Source: Neoarius graeffei (taxonomy: Eukaryota; Chordata; Actinopteri; Siluriformes; Ariidae). Taken from it: 64,000 nucleotides of DNA. Both the position numbers and the translations under genes were made by a program. The stretch lies in assembly GCF_027579695.1 (NCBI RefSeq), contig NC_083596.1:10825798-10889797 (forward strand), read 5' to 3'. A model generated the notes under the pieces. That model worked only from the letters and a program-made list of their open reading frames with translations. It made no database searches and was not told the DNA's origin. Shown piece by piece: positions 32,560 through 64,000 of this stretch. Every line of letters starts with the position of its first letter. Position 1 is the stretch's first letter.

Positions 32560-33540
32560 CTAGTGTTTGAGGAGCAACGATGGGCTGAAGATCTCCAGTT
32601 TGTCAACAGATGCATGAGAAAAATGATCAAAAACAAGGTTCCTCAACGAAAGATATGAAAGAATTTGGATATTTCACACTCTGCGGTGCATAATATCATT
32701 AAACTATTCAAGGAATCTGGAGGAAATTCAGTGCATAAAGGGCAAGGGCACAAGCCTAATCCGAACACCAGCGATTTCCGATCCCTCAGACGGCAATGCG
32801 TCAAGAACCATCATTCATCTATAGCTGATAGAACCACATGGGCTCTGGATTACTTTGGTAAACCTTTGTCAAGCTCTTATAATACAGAGTTACATCCATA
32901 AATGTCAGTTAAAACTTTATTGTGCAAAAAGGAAACCTTGTGTTAACTGTGTCCAGAAGCACTGTCAACTTCTCTGGGCTCGGAAGCATCTGGGATGGAC
33001 CATCACACAGTGGAAACGTGTACTATAGTCAGACGAATCAGTATTCAGGGTTCTTTTTTTGGAAGAAATTGATGCCATGTGTTCAGGATTAAAGACGAAA
33101 AGGACCATCCAGACTGTTACCAGGAACAAGTCCAAAAGTCAGTTGTGTCAGTGCCCTTGGCAAAGCTAACTTACACTTCTGTGATAAGTATTAATGCAGA
33201 AAAGTACATTGAGATTTTGGAGCAACGTATGCTGCCTTCAAGATGACGTCTTTTCCAGGGAGATTTCAACAAGACAATGCAAAACCGCATTCTGCTCACA
33301 TTACAAAGGCATAGTAGAGGAAGAAGAGGGTTCCTGTCCACTCCGTCCCCAACAGAGAATGTGTGGAGAATTTTGTTACAGAAAATATGACAATGACGAC
33401 CCTGTATTGTTGCACACCTTAAGAACCGTTTGCAGGAAGAATGGGACAAAATAACACCTGAAAGACTTCATCACTTGGTGTATTCGGTCCCTAAACGTCT
33501 TTTAAGTGTTGTGAGAAGGAATGGAGACATTATAAAGTGG
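32560..33540 (+). pseudogene. Decayed Tc1-like transposase
   Basis: The N-terminal helix-turn-helix part DISHSAVHNIIKLFKESG is readable at about 32665. Downstream frames are broken by many stops. Confidence 0.55.
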
Positions 33541-33674
33541 TAAATGCTTTATTGTCCCAACTTTTTTTTGAAATGTATTTATTTTGGAGAAAAAAAACCT
33601 CTTGTAATTCATGAGAGAAAATATCCTGTGCTGTTTGTATTGTTTTGAGTGGAATACAGGTCAAAGTTTATTTA

Positions 33675-35282
33675 CAGTGGTGCTTGAAAGTTTGTGAACC
33701 CTTTAGAATTTTCTATATTTCTGCATAAATATGACGTAAAACATCATCAGATTTTCACCCAAGTCCTAAAAGTTGATAAAGAGAACCCAGTTAAACAAAT
33801 GAGACAAAAATATTATACTTGGTCATTTATTTATTGAGGAAAATTATCCAATATTACATATCTGTGAGTGGCAAAAGTATGTGAACCTCTAGGATTAGCA
33901 GTTAATTTGAAGGTGAAATTAGAGTCAGGTGTTTTCAATCAATGGGATGACAATCAGGTGTGAGTGGGCACCCTGTTTTATTTAAAGAACAGGGCTCTAT
34001 CAAAGTCTGATCTTCACAACACGTTTGTGGAAGTGTATCATGGCACGAACAAAGGAGATTTCTGAGGACCTCAGAAAAAGCGTTGTTGATGCTCATCAGG
34101 CTGGAAAAGGTTACAAAACCATCTTTAAAGAGTTTGGACTCCACCAATCCACAGTCAGACAGACTGTGTACAAATGGAGGAAATTCAAGACCATTGTTAC
34201 TCTCCCCAGGAGTGGTCGACCAAGAAAGATCACTCCAAGAGCAAGGCGTGTAATAGTCGGTGAGGTCACAAAGGACCCCAGGATAACTTCTAAGCAACTG
34301 AAGACCTCTCTCACATTGGCTAATGTTAATGTTCATGAGTCCACCATCAGGAGAACACTGAACAACAATGGTGTGCATGGCAGGGTTGCAAGGAGAAAAC
34401 CACTGCTCTCCAATAAGAACATTGCTGCTCATCTGCAGTTTGCTAAAGGTCATGTGGACAAGCCAGAATGCTATTGGAAAAATGCTTTTTAGATGGATGA
34501 GACCAAAATAGAACTTTTTGGTTTAAATGAGAAGCGTTATGTTTGGAGAAAGGAAAGCACTGCATTCCAGCATAAGAACCGTATCCCATCTGTGAAACAT
34601 GGTGGTGGTAGTATCATGGTTTGGGCCTGTTTTGCTGCATCTGGGCCAGGATGGCTTGCCATCATTGATGGAACAATGAATTCTGAATTATGCAGGCAAA
34701 TTCTAAAGGAAAATGTCAGGACATCTGTCCATGAACTGAATCTCAAGAGAAGGTGGGTCATGCAACAAGACAACGACCCTAAGCACACAAGTCGTTCTAC
34801 CAAAGAATGGTGAAAGAAGAATAAAGTAAATGTTTTGGAATGGCCAAGTCAAAGTCCTGACCTTAATCCAGTGGAAATGTTGTGGAAGGACCTGAAGCGA
34901 GCAGTTCATGTGAGGAAACCCACCAGCATCCCAGAGTTGAAGCTGTTCTGTATGGAGGAACGGGCTAAAATTCCTCCAAGCCGGTGTGCAGGACTGATCA
35001 ACAGTTACCGCAAACATTTAGTTGCAGTTATTGCTGCACAAGGGGGTCACACCAGATACTGAAAGCAAAGGTTCACATACTTTTGCCACTCACAGATATG
35101 TAATATTGGATCATTTTCCTCAATAAATAAATGACCAAGTATAATATTTTTGTCTCATTTATTTAACTGGGTTCTCTTTATCTACTTTTAGGACTTGTGT
35201 GAAAATCTGATGATGTTTTAGGTCATATTTATGCAGAAATATAGAAAATTCTAAAGGGTTCACAAACTTTCAAGCACCACTG
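33675..35282. mobile_element. Tc1 transposon with about 210 bp inverted repeats
   Basis: CAGTGGTGCTTGAAAGTTTG at the left is inverted at the right, with TA on both sides. The inverted repeats run about 210 bp with only a handful of differences, an IR/DR-type structure. It encodes a near-full-length transposase with two stop codons. Confidence 0.93.
34040..35062 (+). pseudogene. Tc1 transposase, two in-frame stops
   Basis: One frame spans about 340 codons: helix-turn-helix (ISEDLRKSVVDAHQAGKG, LHQSTVRQTVYKWRKF), SGRPRKI, then DDE parts MDETKIELF, QQDNDPKHTSRST and PDLNPVEMLW. TAG at 34492-34494 replaces the residue before MDE, and TGA after EW at 34811-34813 breaks the last third. Otherwise the frame is clean, so the element was active fairly recently. 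Confidence 0.9.
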
Positions 35283-35424
35283 TACAAATCATCATTTTCA
35301 GTTTTAATTTCAATTCCAACATACTGTCCCAACTTTTTCTGAGTTGGAGTTGTAATATACTGTATACTGGAGAACTTGGCAGCATTTCTGCATCAAATTG
35401 ATGTCTGGTTTTCTTCTTGCGTGA

Positions 35425-35605
35425 TCGCGAGTTTGCCTAGTGGTTAGCGTGTCCGCCTCTCGACCGGGAGCTCGTGAGTTCTAGTCGCAGTCGGGTCATA
35501 CCAAAGACCATCATAAAAATGGTACCTACTGCTGTCTGGCAGGGCACGCTGCAATACAGATGCGAGTGGGGAAGTCAAACTCTCACGGTTACCAGAGAAC
35601 CAGCC
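35425..35605 (+). mobile_element. tRNA-derived SINE-like sequence
   Basis: GTTTGCCTAGTGGTTAGCGT then CCGCCTCTCGACCGGGAG and GTGAGTTCTAGTCGC resembles a tRNA 5' half with A box and a degenerate B box. A non-tRNA body (CAAAGACCATCATAAAAATG) follows. Confidence 0.6.
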
Positions 35606-35610
35606 CCCCA

Positions 35611-36128
35611 AGGGCCTCTGCATGCTCTTGCGACAAGGCTTTCGCAGATAGCTTTTCGCAGACAGTTGTAATTTATCGTTGAGCGGGGAGTAATAGGCGT
35701 GCGCGATGTTATTCACCGCCACAACGCAAGGGGGCGCGAAGTCGCGAAATCGCTAGGAGTAGTTGGTGGGTGTGGTTAGTGGAGTGTTTATCCTCTGGTT
35801 ACTTATAATGACTAGAACTGGAGTCGTATAGATGTACGTACTTCCTCGATCAACCGCTCTTTGTGCTGCTCCATCTTCGCTCGTGTTTTTAAAAATGGCG
35901 GTAGTGAAAACAAACTAAACTGGGAAAGTAGGGAAGCGGAAGTGCGTGTACAGCGGATGTAGAGTGGACCAATCAGAGCCCTCTTGTTTGCGACGCTGTC
36001 TGCGAGGCTTCTGCGGTGGTCACAATTTTTGGGAGGTGCGCGCAGAGCGTCTGCGAAGGTGGGGGGGCTACGCAGACGCTATCTGCGACGCCATCTGCGA
36101 GGACTGGGTTGTCAGCATAAATTGGCCT
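35611..36128. mobile_element. Harbinger-type MITE with MADF-like exon, copy 2 (inverse orientation)
   Basis: It matches 22710-23200 in reverse complement, including GCATGCTCTTGCGACAAGG and the minus-strand ATG of the MADF-like exon near 35874. In this copy the exon has lost a segment around EEVRKYV. Flanks CAA and TAA. Confidence 0.75.
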
Positions 36129-36269
36129 TAACGCTAGCTGTATAGGCAAGAGGCTGAGGGCTATTGAAACAGAGATCAGTGCCGCACCTATATGCGTCAA
36201 GAGCTGGTTAGTATTGGAACAGGAGACTGCCTGGGAAGACCAGATTCTGGCATGAGAAGGACTTTGACT

Positions 36270-36860
36270 TGACTTGAGTTTCTTCTTCTTGCGTAATAGT
36301 TTCAGTGTTGCAGGTCTTGATGCAGCACTAGACTGTGGTTAGTGACAACAGTTTTCTGAAGTAACCCTGATCCCATGTGGCTATATTTATCACAGTAGCA
36401 TAATGGTTTCTCATGCAATGCCATCTGAGGGTTGGAAGATCACACGCATTCAGTCGTGGTTTCCGGTCTTGTTCTACATGATTTCCTGAACCTTTTCACA
36501 ATATTATATGCTATACATTGTGAAAGACCTGAATTCTTTGTAATCTTTGCGTTGAGAAATGTTCTTTTCGAAACAATCGACAATTCTCTCGTGAAGTTTG
36601 GCACAAACTGCTGAGTCATAACCCATCTCTAGGTGGATGCTCCTTTATCTGTTTCCAGTTCATCTGCTCTTTTACGGAATGTTTCAGAACAGTGTAACTT
36701 GAATTTTCTACAAACTTTTCACTCTCATTTTGCCCCAACCTCAATTTTTTTGAGTGTGTCACGGGCATCAAATTCAAAATTTGTTTATATTTACAAAATA
36801 TAATCAGGTTGTTCAGCCAAAACATTAAAAATCATTTTCTGGAAATGGGGTTTGTAATAA
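36270..36860. repeat. Relic of Tc1-type family (right half)
   Basis: GGTTTCTCATGCAATGCCAT, GAAGATCACACGCATTCAG and ATTTCCTGAACCTTTTCACA follow the order of 9850-10020. It ends in CTGGAAATGGGGTTTGTAA, a decayed TIR. Confidence 0.5.
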
Positions 36861-37889
36861 CTTGTGCGTTCATGATGATGATGATGATGATCACCTTTAG
36901 CGCTTTTCAATTACTGGACGTGGCTGTTATGGCATTATAAAAATGAAAACGCTTCATATTAAAGGCATATTCCCTTCTTTTGAATGACTGCCAAGTAAAT
37001 TCAATCTGCCTCAAAACCCATTTCTTTCAGTTTCTCCAACTTTGCAATGATATTAGATCCAATGCAACTCGGCGTACCTTTCCTCATGCACCTAATAGCT
37101 CCCAGACGGAATCTTTTGTTTTCTGTTGATCCTTTGTCTAGGCTGGTAATCTCATATATCTATAATCATACGTCTGAGTAATTAGATATAGCCCGAGATT
37201 TTCTGAAATCTGCTTGAGAGGAGGACTTGGGGATTGGTTTCACAGATGAGCGATGGACAGAGGCACAGGAGGGTGTGTACTCAGCATCGATATGTACCAG
37301 GCATGGCCTTGTACACTTCTCACATAGTATCCAGCACAAGAAACGGACAAATGTCCAAATGTCTATCTACCTCCACTCAACAACTGCAAACTTATGAAGC
37401 CTGCTGTTCTCGTTATTGAGTATGAGCCAATCGTTTCCTATTATGGCGATATTTTAAAAAGATCTCATGTAGCCTTTGTTGCATATCAGTCTTCTGGATT
37501 TTGTAGAATAAAAATACATTTGAATGTAAGGTCAGAATTTTTGATTTGAGCAGAAGCTCATGACAACGATCAAGATGAGAGCGGAAAGTTTTACCAAAGC
37601 CTGTCGGTGTGTTTAAAGGTGCATTATTATTATTATTATTATTAAATATGAGGTAGGTTTGACATTTAAATGATTCGCACACATGTTCGTGGAAGCTTTG
37701 CTCCTCGGATTTACTGTAGACCACAGAGTGAAATAAAATGAATGACATATAAATAAGCATTCTGGACCGGAAGTCAGCCAAATAGGTTTTCTCAGTGACC
37801 CAATACACTTTTGCGAAAACATGAAAAATAAATAATTTAAATAATAATAATAATAGCCCCAAAAGAGTATCTTGAGCAACACAACTGGG

Positions 37890-38447
37890 TTGGTACCTAT
37901 GTGCACTGGCGCTGTGTCGGCAACTGGGTGTTCCTGTGGTGGACAGTTGGTATCAACACAAGCCAGATGCGGTCGTTGATAACGGAGACTGCGTGGTCAT
38001 GTGGGATAAGATGGTGCCCACGGACCGAACCACAGCTGCCAACAGGCTGGACATTGTGTTCCAGGATAAAAAAAAAAAAAAACATGTTCATTGACGTGGC
38101 CATCCCGGAAGACAATAAAATACTGAGTATGGAGGCCAAGAAGATCAAGGTGCAACGCATGTTGAACACGAAGACACGAGTGGCCCCAATAGTAGTAGGC
38201 GCCCTGGGCACTATCAAAACCAGGTTCTGAGACCAGCTGGACAAACTCCCATGCAAGATGAGTGTGAAAGAGATCCAGAAGATCGCACTCCTCAGGATGG
38301 CACACATCCTTCGTTGAACCCTTCGCTGAATACCTATCTGATCAAAAAGTCTGAGAGGTCTAGTTGACCTCTGGCGAATGAACCAGGGTGCTGTGCCCCA
38401 GTGCGCTGAGAGGAGGGTGATAATAATAATAATAATAATAATAAGAA
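37890..38447 (+). pseudogene. Non-LTR retrotransposon 3' end with restriction-like endonuclease (R4/Dong or R2-like)
   Basis: WYQHKPDAVVDNGDCVVMWD then RLDIVFQDKKKK, FIDVAIPEDNKILSMEAKKI and VAPIVVGALGTIKTRF (in more than one frame) match the C-terminal endonuclease of R2/R4-type LINEs. LDIV...D and the DVAIP block are the PD-(D/E)xK core. It ends in a (TAA)n-like tract, as R4/Dong elements do. Confidence 0.65.
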
Positions 38448-38512
38448 GAAGAATCTATTTTTGTATTTTAATTACGTATTTAACTCTATCTTCCAGGTGA
38501 ATTGTACAAGTC

Positions 38513-38826
38513 CATCCATCCATTATCTGTAGCAGCTTATCCTGTTCTACAGGGTCGCAGGCAAGCTGGAGCCTATCCCAGCTGACTATGAGCGAGAGAC
38601 AGGGTACACCCTGGACAAGTCGCCAGGTCATCACAGGGTTAACACAATTAGCCTAACCTGCATGTCTTTGGACTGTGGGGGAAACCGGAGCACCCGGAGG
38701 AAACCCACGCAGACACGGGGAGAACATGCAAACTCCACACAGAAAGGCCCTCGCCGGCCACGGGGCTCGAACCCGGACCTTCTTGCTGTGAGGCGACAGT
38801 GCTAACCACAACACCACCGTGCTGCC
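38513..38826 (-). mobile_element. tRNA-derived SINE, copy 3 (internally deleted)
   Basis: Same family as 25769-26140 with about 60 bases missing from the middle. It is flanked by an exact 15 bp duplication TGAATTGTACAAGTC (38498-38512, 38827-38841). Confidence 0.92.
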
Positions 38827-38859
38827 TGAATTGTACAAGTCTTCAAGAAGAAGACTTTC

Positions 38860-38912
38860 AGGCAGCACGGTGGTGTAGTGGTTAGCACTGTCGCCTCACA
38901 GCAAGAAGGTCC
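38860..38912 (+). mobile_element. SINE head fragment, copy 4
   Basis: GGCAGCACGGTGGTGTAGTG through CAGCAAGAAGGTCC, only the first 53 bases of the SINE. It faces copy 3, so the two heads form an inverted pair. Confidence 0.85.
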
Positions 38913-39084
38913 TGTAATGTAAGGAATTTTTAAAAATTGGTTATTGCACCTTTAACATCTCTGTCTTCATTTGGGATCGTTTGTTCAAAATAAAATTTGT
39001 GATCTCCTGATGTAATGGTTGTAAGTTAATAAATAAATTTAAATCAATTCACTGTTTATGGCGATATGATGGTGTGAATGTATA

Positions 39085-39479
39085 GGCTTTATTCACACTG
39101 CAGTCCGATAGAGGGCGCTGATACACACTTTTTGTTTGGCGGCAATTCAACGAAGAAGAAGAACCAGCTATGCGGAAGTGATGACGTTGGCTAGCAATGT
39201 TTAATCTAAACAGGTTGCTTGGGTTTGTGGAACTTTTAAGTCTGTTTGTTCAGTTAGTAAACAGATGATGGGTGTTTTGGTTTATTGTACACAGCGGCTC
39301 TGAGTCCAGATTAGAGCTTTTAAATAGGGCGGAAGTTGTTAGCTGCTATTAGCTAAGCTATGTTATTCTGCAGTCAGGGCTTTAGCTAGCCTCTGGCAGG
39401 TTAGCTAACTCTTCATATAGAGCAGTAGATTAAATAAGAGGGGGTGTATAAACTTTTAGGCATTGTTAAAAAAAACACA
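39085..39479 (+). promoter_or_regulatory. Likely SLC30A5 promoter and 5' UTR
   Basis: This unique sequence precedes the start codon and holds a CRE-like GTGATGACGTTGG at about 39178-39190 and no clear TATA box. The transcription start cannot be placed by eye. Confidence 0.4.
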
Positions 39480-62590
<23,111 letters not shown>

Positions 62591-62642
62591 AAATGTATTA
62601 TTTAAAGATGTATGTTTTTGTTTTTTTTTCCTTTTCCCTGTA

Positions 62643-62648
62643 AATAAA
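62643..62648 (+). promoter_or_regulatory. SLC30A5 poly(A) signal
   Basis: A canonical AATAAA lies 53 bases after the SLC30A5 stop codon, implying a very short 3' UTR. Confidence 0.75.
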
Positions 62649-63144
62649 ACTTTTAAGAAATAGTTCAGAGTCGTTCATTTCAGAAAATCACCTGATGGTC
62701 TTGTGATGACTCATTTATATCTCAGAAAACATGATAAAATTTGAGTTATTACCAGAGGTGGACAAAGTACCCAACTTCATTACTTAAGCCAGAATTCAGA
62801 TCCCACTGGTCAAATGTTACTCCAATACAAGTGAAAGTTGTCCAGTCAAATTTTTTACTCAAGTACTTGCTTTTAAAAATACTTAAGGTTCTGTCAACGC
62901 ATGGTTATATTCTTCCCAGAGCACTTACAAAACCTAACGCTGTTACCAAAGACAGAAATGTGAATTCACAAAATGAACGCATACTGTGCAATCATGGTGG
63001 TTTAATGTTAAGCTAGCTAGTCAGTGAAACTCCACCTGACATGCTAGCAAACTCTTTTCAAACTCGAAATCGTATTGGGTAGCTAACGCTACTAGAAAAG
63101 AAAGATTTCTACGTTCTGTTTATTTGGCAAGATTATGCTAAATG
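62649..63144. other. Intergenic sequence after SLC30A5, no feature recognised
   Basis: Ordinary A/T-rich sequence. A stretch with ACTTAAGCC and TACTCAAGTACTTGC resembles a decayed MITE, but no ends could be set. Confidence 0.3.
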
Positions 63145-63157
63145 TATTTCTGAACGG

Positions 63158-63425
63158 GCAGCACGGTGGTGTAGTGGTTAGCGCTGTCGCCTCACAGCAA
63201 GAAGGTCCGGGTTCGAGCCCCGTGGCCAGCGAGGGCCTTTCTGTGCGGAGTTTGCATGTGAATGTGAGTGTGAATGGTTGTCTGTGTCTATGTGTCAGCC
63301 CTGTGATGACCTGGCGACTTGTCCAGGGTGTACCCCGCCTTTCGCCCGTAGTCAGCTGGGATAGGCTCCAGCTTGCCTGCAACCCTGTAGAACAGGATAA
63401 AGCGGCTAGAGATAATGAGATGAGA
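63158..63425 (+). mobile_element. tRNA-derived SINE, copy 5 (internally deleted)
   Basis: Starts GCAGCACGGTGGTGTAGTGG and jumps from GAGTTTGCATG to TGAATGTGAGTG, so about 100 bases of the core are missing. It ends in ATGAGATGAGA and is flanked by TATTTCTGAACGG (63145-63157, 63426-63438). Confidence 0.92.
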
Positions 63426-63450
63426 TATTTCTGAACGGACTTCAGATAAG

Positions 63451-63802
63451 GGTGGCACGGTGGTGTAGTGGTTAGCACTGTCGCCTCACAGCAAGAAGGT
63501 CCAGGTTCGAGCCCCGTGGTCGGCGTGGGCCTTTCTGTGCGGAGTTTGCATGTTCTCCACCTGGGTTTCCTCCGGGTGCTCCGGTTTCCCCCACAGTCCA
63601 AAGGCATGTAGGTTAGTTTAACTGGTGACTCTAAATTTACCATAGGTGTTAATGGTTGTCTGTGTCTAAGTGTCAGCCCTGTGATGACCTGGCGACTTGT
63701 CCAGGGTGTACCCCGCCTTTCGCCTGTAGTCAGCTGGGATATGTTCCAGCTTGCCTGCGACCCTGTAGAGCAGGATAAAGCGGCTAGAGATAATGAGATG
63801 AG
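63451..63802 (+). mobile_element. tRNA-derived SINE, copy 6
   Basis: GGTGGCACGGTGGTGTAGTG through ATGAGATGAG, flanked by ACTTCAGATAAG (63439-63450, 63803-63814). It inserted within a few bases of copy 5's right-hand duplication, in the same orientation. Confidence 0.92.
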
Positions 63803-64000
63803 ACTTCAGATAAGTTAACATTATTCGTGTTAGCGTAACTCCATTTTTACATGCTAACTAACAGTGTCCAAGTTAACTAGCTATGTGTTAATGTTAGCTG
63901 TGGACAAGGCTACGGCAACTTGGCGGGAAAATCCACAGAAAGTCATTTGACTAATCAGACTGCATAGCTATTGCAACATTATCGCTAGCTCTAAAAGCAC

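Larger units (their letters stand above)
32233..35356. mobile_element. Older Tc1-like element hosting a younger Tc1
   Basis: The left end AACCCCAAATCAGGAAAAG and right end CTTTTTCTGAGTTGGAGTTG are inverted, both followed inward by TTGGGACAGT. A decayed plus-strand transposase lies at about 32560-33540 (SHSAVHNIIKLFKESGGN then SVHKGQGHKP). The younger element 33675-35282 splits its right arm. Confidence 0.75.

Noticed and set aside
33935-34453. 172-residue minus-strand frame
   Set aside because: It is antisense to the Tc1 transposase at 34040-35062.
37413-37862. 149-residue minus-strand frame with PTGFGKT
   Set aside because: Only the short P-loop-like string is suggestive. No other helicase or ATPase motif lies around it and the frame is A/T-rich, so a chance match is more likely.
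63092-63643. 183-residue minus-strand frame
   Set aside because: It crosses two adjacent SINEs and has no coding signature.

Overview
This is nuclear DNA of a ray-finned fish (teleost). It carries two spliced genes whose exons read as vertebrate orthologues, and almost everything else is a dense, often nested set of fish DNA transposons, SINEs and LINE fragments. The DANA/Mermaid-like SINE (six copies) and the Tc1 load suggest an otophysan, perhaps a catfish. That species-level guess is inference.

Left half, minus strand (2382-27558): SREK1, an SR-related splicing regulator with two RRMs and an Arg/Ser-rich tail. Eleven exons join in phase from 27558 down to 2554, and a short candidate last exon lies at 2382-2426. 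Right half, plus strand (39480-62590): SLC30A5 (zinc transporter ZnT5), complete in 16 exons, 775 residues, with a poly(A) signal at 62643. The two genes diverge head to head and are separated by about 12 kb of repeats. They are not functionally linked: SREK1 acts in nuclear splicing, ZnT5 loads zinc into the early secretory pathway.

Repeats by region: 1-1760, fold-back elements and a Harbinger-type MITE bordering the SREK1 3' end. 3254-5563, a nested element with a THAP exon between SREK1 exons 8 and 9. 7471-16790 (SREK1 intron 3), a TTAA element with a THAP exon, a Tc1-like element with a nested MITE, a hAT with a BED-finger remnant and a THAP reading frame split by a palindromic MITE. 19116-26830 (introns 2 and 1), mariner and Tc1 MITEs, an element holding a RecQ-like helicase fragment, a Harbinger MITE with a MADF-like exon, and a Tc1 > hAT > MITE/SINE nest. 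27650-28115, a minisatellite just upstream of SREK1. 28280-38912, intergenic nests including a Tc1 within a Tc1-like relic. In SLC30A5: a 719 bp fold-back and a LINE broken by two DNA elements (intron 2), a 1.6 kb long-TIR element (intron 3), a Tc1-like copy (intron 10), a Tc1 with one frameshift and a TTAA element with a fourth THAP exon (intron 14). Two tandem SINEs lie at the right edge.

The most notable signals are four separate THAP-type zinc-finger exons in different repeats, the helicase-fragment element with a 9 bp duplication, the palindrome-bearing minisatellite at the SREK1 promoter side, and a possible poison or alternative exon in SREK1 intron 2. Splice sites, phases and target-site duplications were read by eye. 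Family names rest on remembered motifs and no search was run.
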